A stretch of 34,777 nt of DNA. Source: Nitrosotalea sp. (GTDB lineage: Archaea > Thermoproteota > Nitrososphaeria > Nitrososphaerales > Nitrosopumilaceae). The notes under the pieces were generated by a model. It was not told the origin of the DNA, ran no database searches, and saw nothing but the letters and a program-made list of their open reading frames with translations. The stretch covers positions 1 through 34,777 of the forward strand of contig JAHEXH010000008.1 in the NCBI GenBank assembly GCA_023252235.1, read 5' to 3'. Position numbers and translations under genes: made by a program. Shown one piece after another: positions 16,994 to 24,129 of the stretch; the stretch's first letter is position 1, and each line of letters starts with the position of its first letter.

Positions 16994-18075
16994 AACTCTC
17001 TTAACGCCTCAATTAGTTTGAGATTTTCTTTGCGAGTTCGAACTGCAATTCTTATGAAGTTGTTGTCTAATCCACGAAATGTGCTACAATCCCTTACGAG
17101 AATATTTTTTTTCAACAATCTATTTTGAATTTGATTTGATTTTATCTTTGATTTTATCAGGATAAAATTTGTGGCTGAATTGTAACAAGTAAAACCCTTT
17201 ATCTTGAATATGGAATCTATGAGAAATTTAGATTCTTTTCTTATTAAATTGAGTGTCTTTGATAAATGAGATTTATCAGACAATGCCCTGATTGATGATC
17301 TTTGTGCAATTCCACTAACATTCCATGGGATCTTTACCTTTTGTAGGATTTCAATCATTTTTTTGTTGCCAAGCCCATATCCAATTCTCAATCCTGCTAA
17401 TCCAAATGATTTTGTCAAAGATCTAAGAATAAAGAGATTATCAAATTCTTTCAAATATGAAATAACACTCTCATCTCCAGATGGAACTAGCTCAATAAAA
17501 CATTCATCAATGAAAACCATCACAGATTTGTCATATGCGGATTCCAAGATCTTTAACATATTTTTTCGTTTTATGAGAACTCCTGTGGGATTATTCGGAT
17601 TACATAAAAACATACAGTTTTTCTTTGAAATCATATCTTGAAATTCTGATAAATTTTTGTTCAGATCCATTGTTTTAAAGAAATGAAGTATTGCACAGTT
17701 CAATTTTGCAGCAGATTCGTATTCACCAAATGTAGGAATTGGAATTAGCACCTTTTGCTTTCTTAAAAATGCATTACAATAGTTATAGATTATTTCTGTT
17801 GCTCCGTTTCCAACTACAATTTGATTTTTTGGAATTTCTGTGTATTTTTGAAGGTGAGTTCTTAATTCATTCGAATTAGGATCTGGGTAAACAGAAACTT
17901 GTGAAAGATTTTTGAAAACATTCCTTACTTTGGATGGAAAACCAAGAGGATTAACATTTGAACTAAAGTCAAGTAAACTTGAATCATTTTCAATGCCATG
18001 CGAAAATATTCCTCCATGGGCAACTACTTTGTGATTTGCTATGGCCTGTTCTACTTTAATTCTCACATTTTCCAA
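16990..18075 (-). CDS. cobD: Threonine-phosphate decarboxylase, CobD-type
   Basis: A PLP enzyme of the aminotransferase I/II fold. It converts L-threonine phosphate to aminopropanol phosphate, the arm of the nucleotide loop. In the 361-residue product, HGG and DFSSNVNPLG at the N-terminus are typical of CobD and related HisC. NPNNPTG (159-165), Asp190 (FIDECF) and Lys222 in SLTKSFGLAGLRIGYG make up the PLP site. HisC is the main alternative, but the first position in a cob operon and the N-terminal HGG favour CobD. The start is TTG at 18075. The gene diverges from the aspartate-semialdehyde dehydrogenase-family gene over 76 bases. Confidence 0.87.
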   Translation of the reverse strand: MENVRIKVEQAIANHKVVAHGGIFSHGIENDSSLLDFSSNVNPLGFPSKVRNVFKNLSQVSVYPDPNSNELRTHLQKYTEIPKNQIVVGNGATEIIYNYCNAFLRKQKVLIPIPTFGEYESAAKLNCAILHFFKTMDLNKNLSEFQDMISKKNCMFLCNPNNPTGVLIKRKNMLKILESAYDKSVMVFIDECFIELVPSGDESVISYLKEFDNLFILRSLTKSFGLAGLRIGYGLGNKKMIEILQKVKIPWNVSGIAQRSSIRALSDKSHLSKTLNLIRKESKFLIDSIFKIKGFTCYNSATNFILIKSKIKSNQIQNRLLKKNILVRDCSTFRGLDNNFIRIAVRTRKENLKLIEALREL

Positions 18076-18121
18076 ATATCCATAACGGTATTTAGTTGTG
18101 TTTTGTTCGTACTTCTAAAAG

Positions 18122-18130
18122 AATATTAAT
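18122..18130 (+). promoter_or_regulatory. TATA-like box of the asd-family gene
   Basis: AATATTAAT is centred 26 bases before the ATG at 18152. It supports that ATG over the upstream in-frame ATG at 18134, which would lie too close to the box. Confidence 0.45.
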
Positions 18131-18151
18131 TGTATGAGGACCATTTTTGTT

Positions 18152-19228
18152 ATGAAACGCGTAGCCATCATAGGAGTTACTGGCGCAGTAGGACAGGAAT
18201 TCGTTCTTGCTTTAGACAAACATCCATGGTTTGAGGTAAAACAGATAGCTGCATCTGAACGATCTGCCAAGAAAAAGTTTGTAGATGCGATCAGAGACCC
18301 AAACAGTGGTATTTTGAAGTGGCACCTAAGAGAGCCAGTTCCGGAATATGTAAAAAATATGACTGTAGATTCAGTAGAGGATATTAATCCAGATAATCTT
18401 GATTTAATTTTCAGTTCAGTAGAAAGTGAAGCTGCAAGAGACATAGAAACAAAATTTGCAAAAACTACTCCAGTAATCAGCACATCTGCAGCTTATAGAT
18501 ATGAGGCAGATGTACCCATTTTGATTCCTGGAATAAATGACGATCATATTGCATTACTAGATGTTCAAAGAAAGAATCGTGGCTGGAAGGGATTTGTTGC
18601 ACCATTACCAAATTGTACTACAACGGGACTTGCAATTACAATGAGACCACTCTTAGACAAGTTTGGGGCTCAAAAGATAATCATGACTTCCATGCAGGCA
18701 ATGTCAGGAGCTGGCAGATCACCCGGTGTTTCTGCACTAGATATTACTGATAACATAATTCCATACATACCAAAAGAAGAAGACAAAGTAAGACTAGAAA
18801 CAGGAAAGATACTTGGCAAGTTAGTAGATGGAAAGATTGATCCAGCAAAAATGAAAGTTAGTTGTACATGTACCAGAGTTCCAGTATTAGATGGACATAC
18901 TGAAACCGTTTTTGTTGAGACTGCTATTCATGTTGATCCAGAAAATGTCAAAAAAGCTATGCAAGACTTTTCAAGCAGTGTAAGTGTTACTGGTTTACCC
19001 TCCGCCCCAAAAGAATACCTCATGGTTAACGAAGATCCTACAAGACCACAACCAAGATTAGATAGAGAAATCAATGAGGGAATGACTACAGTCGTTGGAA
19101 GATTAAGAGAAGACACAGTATTTGATAACGGCATAAAGTATGTACTGTTCTCACATAATGAGAAGATGGGTTCTGCAAAGGGTGCTGTATTATTAGCAGA
19201 AATGCTATACAAAAAAGGCTACATCTAG
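18152..19228 (+). CDS. asd: Aspartate-semialdehyde dehydrogenase family enzyme
   Basis: Most likely reduces aspartyl phosphate to aspartate semialdehyde (threonine, methionine and lysine precursors). From the ATG at 18152 it has 358 residues. A Rossmann start, VAIIGVTGAVGQEF, is followed by SSVESEAA and the catalytic cysteine Cys155 in PLPNCTTTG. Then come SMQAMSGAGRSPG and TRVPVLDGHTE, with the substrate and catalytic residues of the archaeal/fungal ASD subgroup. The archaeal malonyl-CoA reductase known from Sulfolobales belongs to the same family, so a carbon-fixation role cannot be excluded. No lysine or threonine operon is near. The upstream ATG at 18134 adds six residues. Confidence 0.85.
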   Translation: MKRVAIIGVTGAVGQEFVLALDKHPWFEVKQIAASERSAKKKFVDAIRDPNSGILKWHLREPVPEYVKNMTVDSVEDINPDNLDLIFSSVESEAARDIETKFAKTTPVISTSAAYRYEADVPILIPGINDDHIALLDVQRKNRGWKGFVAPLPNCTTTGLAITMRPLLDKFGAQKIIMTSMQAMSGAGRSPGVSALDITDNIIPYIPKEEDKVRLETGKILGKLVDGKIDPAKMKVSCTCTRVPVLDGHTETVFVETAIHVDPENVKKAMQDFSSSVSVTGLPSAPKEYLMVNEDPTRPQPRLDREINEGMTTVVGRLREDTVFDNGIKYVLFSHNEKMGSAKGAVLLAEMLYKKGYI

Positions 19229-19233
19229 CAAAT

Positions 19234-19256
19234 TATAAAATTATAGAAATTTTATA
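19234..19256 (+). terminator. AT-rich inverted repeat after the asd-family gene
   Basis: TATAAAATT (19234-19242) and AATTTTATA (19248-19256) are perfect inverse complements with a five-base loop, starting six bases after the stop codon at 19228. It is a possible terminator. The arms hold only A and T, so a chance origin in AT-rich DNA is possible. Confidence 0.35.
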
Positions 19257-19304
19257 CTAACAACTTTAATAAGATCCATTTATTCACAATAATCGGTGTT
19301 TTGA

Positions 19305-19763
19305 ATGACAAAAGTTGATGATTTAGACATGATAATCTTATCGGAATTATCACAAGATGCAAACATATCAGTTCCACGAATTTCAAAGAAGATTAACGTA
19401 AATTCTTCTGTAGTATATAGTAGAATTAAGAGACTAATCAAGAGAAAGCTCATTGAACGTTTTACAATAGTGGTAAACGATAGAGAACTAGGTTATACCG
19501 TAAAAGCACTCACTGGAATAAACATGGATTCAAAGATGAGAGATAATGTAATTCAGGAACTAATGAAGATCCCAGAAGTCAGAGAAATTTCAGAAGTAAC
19601 AGGAAGATTTGACATTATTGTAACCATGTATGCCAAAAACCTTGATGAAATGCATCGACTAATATCTGAAAGATTGGGAAGAATTCAAGGAGTTCAGCGT
19701 TCAGAGAGTTTCATTGAAATGAAAAGAACGACAAAGCCTATGCCTTACAAACCAGCAAAATAG
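19305..19763 (+). CDS. Lrp/AsnC-family transcription regulator
   Basis: A 152-residue regulator with an N-terminal winged helix-turn-helix (about 5-60: LDMIILSELSQDANISVPRISKKI, cut for length, followed by VVYSRIKRLIKRKLI). The C-terminal RAM ligand-binding domain (about 65-145) contains EVREISEVTGRFDIIV and DEMHRLISERLGRIQGV. The length and domain order are normal. Such proteins form dimers to octamers and respond to amino acids. The asd-family gene upstream makes amino-acid-linked control plausible but unproven. The ATG at 19305 gives MTKVDDLDMIILSEL, the usual start. Archaeal Lrp paralogues are numerous, so I give no symbol. Confidence 0.92.
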   Translation: MTKVDDLDMIILSELSQDANISVPRISKKINVNSSVVYSRIKRLIKRKLIERFTIVVNDRELGYTVKALTGINMDSKMRDNVIQELMKIPEVREISEVTGRFDIIVTMYAKNLDEMHRLISERLGRIQGVQRSESFIEMKRTTKPMPYKPAK

Positions 19764-19782
19764 CTAAAAGTACCTTTTCAAC

Positions 19783-19791
19783 CTATAAATA
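19783..19791 (+). promoter_or_regulatory. TATA box of the heme O synthase gene
   Basis: CTATAAATA, a close match to the archaeal consensus, is centred 22 bases before the GTG at 19809. Confidence 0.5.
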
Positions 19792-19808
19792 AGTAATAAG
19801 TTCCAAAT

Positions 19809-20726
19809 GTGAGTAAGAGTGTGCTAACAACAAAAGCAAGTTCAAGAATTAAGGTATACTATGAAGTTACCAAGCCAAAGATATGGTATCTCCTAGTTTT
19901 TACGGCGATAGGAGCAGCTTTTACTGCATCTAATCTTTACCATATTCCAATATCACCATTAACTTGGGGTCTTCTTATAGGTAGCGTAATAGCTGGTTCT
20001 GCTGCTGCAAATACGCTGACGAATTATAATGACAGAGACATAGACGCCATAATGGAACGTACAAAGGATAGACCAATTCCAAGTAGAAGAATTTTCCCTG
20101 CTGAAAAGGCATTATACTTTGGATTAATTCTTGCTGGAATATCATTAGTCAGTTCGTTTGCCATAAACACATGGGCGGGAATTTTCATGGCCTTTGGACT
20201 TGCGGATAACATTCTGGTTTACAGCAAGTTACTCAAAAGGAGAAGTAGAACAAACATTGTTTTAGGAGGATTTTCGGGAGGAGCACCTGCAATGATTGGA
20301 TACGTAGCAGTTACAACTACAGGTCTATGGGATTTAGGATTAGTAATGGCAGGATTAGTTTTTGTTTGGATTCCAATGCACATATGGAGTCTTACACTTC
20401 ACGTAAAGGATGATTACAACAAAGTCAATGTTCCCATGTTGACTGCTGTAGAGTCTGAAAAGACATCAGTTCGTGTAATTGCTGGAACAACTCTTATGAT
20501 GGTTCTTTTTAGCATACTTCCATTTTTCATGATGGGTGCGTCTGGAAAACACCTATTTCATGAAGTATATCTTTACACAGCGATTGTTTCTGGTGCAATA
20601 ATGGTTGCACTAAGTGTATGGTTACTTGTAAAACCATCTGAAAGAGCATCATGGACATTGTTCAAGTTTTCAAGTCCATATCTCGCAATATTGTTTATCG
20701 CATTGATGATTGATTCTGCACTTTAA
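19809..20726 (+). CDS. ctaB: Protoheme IX farnesyltransferase (heme O synthase)
   Basis: A membrane prenyltransferase of the UbiA superfamily that farnesylates heme b to heme O, the precursor of heme A for terminal oxidases. The 305-residue protein has about eight or nine hydrophobic segments. The first Asp-rich site is NTLTNYNDRDIDAIMERT (from Asn68), with RPIPSRRI after it. The second loop, DDYNKVNVPML, matches the CtaB pattern (YxxxxxPML), separating it from chlorophyll or quinone prenyltransferases. The start is GTG at 19809, supported by a good TATA box; no in-frame ATG is close. No oxidase gene lies in the window. Confidence 0.9.
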   Translation: MSKSVLTTKASSRIKVYYEVTKPKIWYLLVFTAIGAAFTASNLYHIPISPLTWGLLIGSVIAGSAAANTLTNYNDRDIDAIMERTKDRPIPSRRIFPAEKALYFGLILAGISLVSSFAINTWAGIFMAFGLADNILVYSKLLKRRSRTNIVLGGFSGGAPAMIGYVAVTTTGLWDLGLVMAGLVFVWIPMHIWSLTLHVKDDYNKVNVPMLTAVESEKTSVRVIAGTTLMMVLFSILPFFMMGASGKHLFHEVYLYTAIVSGAIMVALSVWLLVKPSERASWTLFKFSSPYLAILFIALMIDSAL

Positions 20727-20740
20727 TTTTAATGCAATTT

Positions 20741-22075
20741 TTATTTCAGGTAATTTCTTAATGATATCTTTTCTGCACCAGGAATTTTAGCAATTTCAAA
20801 TCCCTCTGCCCTTTTTGAGAAAGATTTTGTAGCATCAATTCCCATCTTAGTAGTAAGAAGATTTTTTTGATCACTTGATGGGTCTAGACTAGAGCCTCTC
20901 ACTTTGGGTACTATTACTAGATCCTTGTCTGCTTGGAATCTAGTAGCCATTGCATATTCGACGGCAATTGGATCAGATGGATCAATGTCGTCATCCACCA
21001 CTACCACATTCTTAAGAGATCTGTGAGCAGAAAATGCAGCATCAATTGCCCTCTTTGGGTCTGAATCATGTTTTTTGGAAATTTGAACTACTGCGTGTAA
21101 CCATTTACAGCCTCCCGCAGTTAGTACAACATTCTTAGTTTGAGGCAAGACTTGCTTTAGTTCCTTGTTTATTTTAGCTTCAATAGGCATCCCCATTAGT
21201 AATTGATGCTCTGCAAATCCAGCCAATACATCATGAAAGATAGGATTATTTCTATAGTATATTCTATCGAGCTCAAAAACTGGTTGGGCCCTTTTGAAAT
21301 CATATGTGCGAAGCATTTCAACCATCCATTCTTTGTGTGTCTTGTCTTTGAGAATCCTTCCTTCGATTATTATTTCTGATTCGGATGGCACATGCATTCC
21401 GGAATAAGGTGATATGGAAAGAGCAAGTTTTTTGTGTAGTAACTCATTTGCGATATTAAGTTCATCTTTTCCCCAATCAGCCTGATATGCTCCTGCAATA
21501 GAAACAGCTGGATGCACACCTATCGATATGGCAACTTTAAGATCTTCACCGTGTTCTTTTGCATAGACAAATGTTCTATGTAGATGTCTTCCTTCCACCA
21601 TTCTAATTGAGAAGTGTTTTTTGTCAATTCTCAACAATCTATTGAATGATGAGTTTTGTGTACCCATTTCCTGATTTTTTGTATAAATAATTGCTGAAGT
21701 GATAAAAGGACCCGGTTCTTTTTCAAAATGAGTTACTATAGGCAAGGTAAAAAGATCCCTTGATTGATTTTCCGTGAATTTGGCTTTTTTAATTATTTTG
21801 GGTTTTGATGCATGTTTTATGGAAGAAATTACTTTTTCATGAATCTTGTCTTCAGGAGCACCAACTGCATAAGCAAATCTTTTCCGTGTACCAACTAAAT
21901 TTGAAACTACACGGAATTTACTATCTTTAACATTTTCAAATAACAGTGCTTTTGAACCATCCATCTTGGCGGTTACTGCCGCAATCTCAAATTTTGTAGA
22001 AACCTTCTTTTTTATTACAGCCAATTCACCCTTTTTGGAAAGGATGTCCAGATAGCTTCGCATGTCAGAAGTCAT
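20741..22075 (-). CDS. UbiD-family decarboxylase
   Basis: A prenylated-FMN-dependent decarboxylase. The 444-residue protein has the whole UbiD layout: N-terminal domain (MRSYLDILSKKGELAVIKK), flavin domain with NSSFNRLLRID and GRHLHR, SIGVHPAVSIAGAYQ, and a C-terminal dimerisation region with VVVDDDIDPSDPIAVEYAMATRF, cut for length. Classical UbiD acts in ubiquinone synthesis. A closely related archaeal group removes CO2 from anhydromevalonate phosphate in the archaeal mevalonate pathway, a more likely job here. The flavin prenyltransferase UbiX is not in the window. The ATG at 22075 overlaps by four bases the stop of the PAC3-like gene, so the two are co-translated. Confidence 0.85.
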   Translation of the reverse strand: MTSDMRSYLDILSKKGELAVIKKKVSTKFEIAAVTAKMDGSKALLFENVKDSKFRVVSNLVGTRKRFAYAVGAPEDKIHEKVISSIKHASKPKIIKKAKFTENQSRDLFTLPIVTHFEKEPGPFITSAIIYTKNQEMGTQNSSFNRLLRIDKKHFSIRMVEGRHLHRTFVYAKEHGEDLKVAISIGVHPAVSIAGAYQADWGKDELNIANELLHKKLALSISPYSGMHVPSESEIIIEGRILKDKTHKEWMVEMLRTYDFKRAQPVFELDRIYYRNNPIFHDVLAGFAEHQLLMGMPIEAKINKELKQVLPQTKNVVLTAGGCKWLHAVVQISKKHDSDPKRAIDAAFSAHRSLKNVVVVDDDIDPSDPIAVEYAMATRFQADKDLVIVPKVRGSSLDPSSDQKNLLTTKMGIDATKSFSKRAEGFEIAKIPGAEKISLRNYLK

Positions 22076-22410
22076 TGCTTTACAATCTCCATTAATTCGT
22101 TCATTAGAACTTTCATACTATCAAGATCTAAATCTTTTTCAATATTTAATGAAAAAATACAGATCCCGTTTATAGTTGAAGCTACACGCTCTGACACCAT
22201 CTTAAGGAAAATTGTTTCCGATTTTGATGGTATAACAGCAGCTGTACTTACTCGACCGCCTGAACTAATAGAAACAACTAGTGTTCCTATCCTATCCTTT
22301 CCCTCAGTAATAGAAATAAAATTTCCATTATCGTATGGAAGAATCTGTACCAAGAAATCTCGATGATTCACCTTGACGGTTTTTTTTGTATAACCGACCT
22401 GTGATATCAA
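22072..22410 (-). CDS. Small protein resembling proteasome assembly chaperone PAC3 (Pba3)
   Basis: A 112-residue soluble protein without membrane segments or cysteine motifs. Its order of blocks, TVKVNHRDFLVQILPYDN, then NFISITEGKDRIGTLVVSI, STAAVIPSKSETIFLKMVSERV, and a final helix MKVLMNELMEIV, resembles eukaryotic proteasome assembly chaperone 3. Shared features are the FVVVTxxGKMGTLV-like hairpin, a long helix, a strand, and a C-terminal helix with the pattern MEGLKALREVI. The comparison is from memory of the family, not an alignment. The alternative is a UbiD-associated accessory protein, because the stop overlaps ubiD by four bases. The start is TTG at 22410, 23 bases after the zinc-ribbon gene. 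Confidence 0.6.
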   Translation of the reverse strand: MISQVGYTKKTVKVNHRDFLVQILPYDNGNFISITEGKDRIGTLVVSISSGGRVSTAAVIPSKSETIFLKMVSERVASTINGICIFSLNIEKDLDLDSMKVLMNELMEIVKQ

Positions 22411-22433
22411 CAGTTTACTTCAGCTTACTACGT

Positions 22434-22829
22434 CTATATTGCTACCGGCGCTACAGTTACTTTCTTCGTAACCTTTGCAATTTTAGCAGTCTTTGCCTTT
22501 GCAATTTTAGCAGTCTTTGCCTTTGCAATTTTAGCAGTCTTTGCCTTTGCAGGCTTTACTACCATTGGCTCTAACTCAATCTCCTCTACTTCTGCAGCCT
22601 TTACAGCAACAGCTTCTAGTTGATCAGCTTCGACTCTAGCTCGTAATTTTGCTTTGTACTTTAGGTTTCGTGGTTTAGTTCTCAGTCTGTATCCGCAGCA
22701 AGGGCACCAAAGACCTTCCCATTTTATGAAAATTTCACAAATCTGGCATCTTTTTTGTCCTGATGCGTAACGACCAGTTCCTACTGGCTTCTGTGCTTTG
22801 TATCTTGTGCATATTCCTTTACATGTCAT
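22434..22829 (-). CDS. Zinc-ribbon protein with Lys/Ala repeat tail
   Basis: A 131-residue basic protein. The N-terminal 60 residues hold seven cysteines: Cys3, Cys7, Cys28/Cys31 (CQIC) and Cys42/Cys44/Cys45 (WCPCC), then GYRLRTKPRN. This looks like one or two small zinc-binding units. A charged linker (65-90) leads to a tail with AKAKTAKI repeated three times (94-117) and then TKKVTV. Such Lys/Ala tails are typical of histone H1-like and other nucleic-acid-binding proteins, so DNA or RNA binding is likely. The exact function is unknown. I believe related zinc-ribbon heads occur widely in thaumarchaea, but I cannot verify that. The ATG at 22829 follows a TATATGATATAC stretch about 20 bases upstream. 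Confidence 0.8.
   Translation of the reverse strand: MTCKGICTRYKAQKPVGTGRYASGQKRCQICEIFIKWEGLWCPCCGYRLRTKPRNLKYKAKLRARVEADQLEAVAVKAAEVEEIELEPMVVKPAKAKTAKIAKAKTAKIAKAKTAKIAKVTKKVTVAPVAI
22474..22545 (+). repeat. Three exact 24-base tandem repeats inside the zinc-ribbon gene
   Basis: The 24-base unit beginning TTTGCAATTTTAGCAG occurs three times without mismatch at 22474-22497, 22498-22521 and 22522-22545, with a partial fourth copy after it. Each unit encodes eight residues (AKAKTAKI on the minus strand), so copy number can change without a frameshift. Confidence 0.95.
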
Positions 22830-23061
22830 ATGTTGTTACCTGTATATCATATAGTAATAGTAATTATTTAAGCATGGATCAAAAATTTTTATTGTTTTAA
22901 GAGACATTTTATCAAATAATTATAATAGATCTAATTTGGAACTAGATAGTTTTCAAGAAAAAAATGAAAATCCATATAAATATCTATCGTTCTTTTACAT
23001 CTTGATCTAAAGATCATCCTTAAATGAAACATCGGTAGGTTTTTGATCGATTTTGATATTT

Positions 23062-23688
23062 TTACCCCATTCTAGAAAGAGGGAGAATAAGATGACGCCT
23101 GTAGCCTTCCCTTTTTGTGATAAATCTGGCTGATATCTTATCACGCTCTCCCCTCTTGTTACAATTTCTTATTTTCAATGATGTTTTACGCTCATCTACA
23201 AATTCTAGTTCAAAGTGTGAACAGAATCGGAGATTGAGTGAGTTTACAATCTGTCGAGCAATTCTCATTGTGCCATTTCCTATTTTTACAACTTTTCTTT
23301 GGGCGTTTATCCCTACCAAAATTTTGACAATGTGTGATACTAAATCATCAGTTGATGTGTAAAATGAACTCTCAATTTCTTTTTCATAGTAAAAAACCGA
23401 TAGCCCTATTCTACTACCTGGATCAATTCCAATTACCAATGAACTATAGCTAAGTCCAGATTGTAATTTTTCGACTATTTTTGCGCGTATAATAGTAGGA
23501 TGATAATTGAATTCATCATCTAAAAGAACTAAATTAGTTGGTATTTTGGAAGATTCATGTACGGTAGTTAGAATTAATCTTTTATCTGAACTTGTTATTT
23601 CTTCTGGCAACACAGAATCAAAATTTAGTTTAAGACATCTTAGGATATTTACAAATTTAAAATATGATTTTCCTGATACCGTTGCCAC
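23062..23688 (-). CDS. RuvC-like RNase H-fold protein of unknown role
   Basis: A 208-residue protein. Residues 83-100 (SLVIGIDPGSRIGLSVFYY) match the first strand and DPG signature of RuvC/YqgF-type RNase H folds, with Asp89 as first metal ligand. Later acidic residues fit the remaining positions: ELEFVDE (about 160-166) and KRGERDKISAR with Asp183. The first 80 residues look like a separate small alpha/beta domain (LILTTVHES, NLVLLDDE). It may be a nuclease acting on branched or structured nucleic acid, but archaea normally resolve junctions with Hjc, so the role is open. The only usual start codon is the GTG at 23688. The frame stays open about 12 codons further upstream, so the true N-terminus is uncertain. 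Confidence 0.7.
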   Translation of the reverse strand: MATVSGKSYFKFVNILRCLKLNFDSVLPEEITSSDKRLILTTVHESSKIPTNLVLLDDEFNYHPTIIRAKIVEKLQSGLSYSSLVIGIDPGSRIGLSVFYYEKEIESSFYTSTDDLVSHIVKILVGINAQRKVVKIGNGTMRIARQIVNSLNLRFCSHFELEFVDERKTSLKIRNCNKRGERDKISARFITKREGYRRHLILPLSRMG

Positions 23689-23721
23689 TGCTATGTTATT
23701 TTGTGGTTGATAGGGTATGAT

Positions 23722-23736
23722 TAAGAATAATTCTTA
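23722..23736. promoter_or_regulatory. 15-base perfect palindrome upstream of the RuvC-like gene
   Basis: TAAGAATAATTCTTA reads the same on both strands (seven-base arms around one base). It lies 34-48 bases before the GTG at 23688, just downstream of a TTTAAAT box at about 23741-23747 on the minus strand. The position suits a repressor operator, but AT-rich palindromes also arise by chance. Confidence 0.35.
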
Positions 23737-23780
23737 GAAAATTTAAAGATTGTTTGTGTGTTGTTTTTAATCAATGAATT

Positions 23781-24122
23781 TCATTTAGTTGTCAATAGCA
23801 ATATCGCTCTTGCAAGATCTCCTTTTGCTTCAGTCAAGGCATTTGTCGCCTCTTCTGGAGATACGTTAGCCTGTTGTGCTACAAGTAGTATATCTTCTTG
23901 GCTAAAGATAGGTACTTCGAGTTCTCTTTCTTCATAGCTCTCTGCAATTATTTGAAAAATTGAATTATCTTTTGCCTTCATTTCTGTAACAGAGGGTTTT
24001 GAAATTATGATTTCTTTTGTATCTGTCTTAATTATGACCTCTTGTACATTTAGTACATCTTTCATTTCAAGACCCATTTTGTCTAACATTCTCCGCATCT
24101 CGCGGTTTCCGCCACGCATCAT
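23781..24122 (-). CDS. nac: Nascent polypeptide-associated complex protein (NAC)
   Basis: Archaeal NAC, a homodimeric ribosome-associated chaperone that binds emerging chains. From the ATG at 24122 the product has 113 residues. The N-terminal MMRGGNREMRRMLDKMGLEM is the typical basic/hydrophobic start. The NAC beta-barrel follows (about 22-60: VLNVQEVIIKT, EIIISKPSV). A C-terminal UBA domain (about 75-113) contains QEDILLVAQQANVSPEEATNAL, cut for length, and KGDLARAILLL. A longer frame from 24140 adds MEYEYT and overlaps the upstream PUA gene; the family start makes 24122 more likely. It lies seven bases after the PUA gene, so the two are probably one transcript. Confidence 0.92.
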   Translation of the reverse strand: MMRGGNREMRRMLDKMGLEMKDVLNVQEVIIKTDTKEIIISKPSVTEMKAKDNSIFQIIAESYEERELEVPIFSQEDILLVAQQANVSPEEATNALTEAKGDLARAILLLTTK

Positions 24123-24129
24123 GGTATAT

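Noticed and set aside
22474-22545. Tandem 24-base repeat as a CRISPR array or regulatory repeat
   Set aside because: Units are directly adjacent without spacers and stay in frame, encoding an eight-residue repeat inside a protein.
22830-23061. A 232-base gap that might hold an RNA gene or small ORF
   Set aside because: I found no cloverleaf, no GC-rich segment and no convincing frame. It is AT-rich, with the zinc-ribbon promoter at one end and probable transcript ends of the RuvC-like gene at the other.
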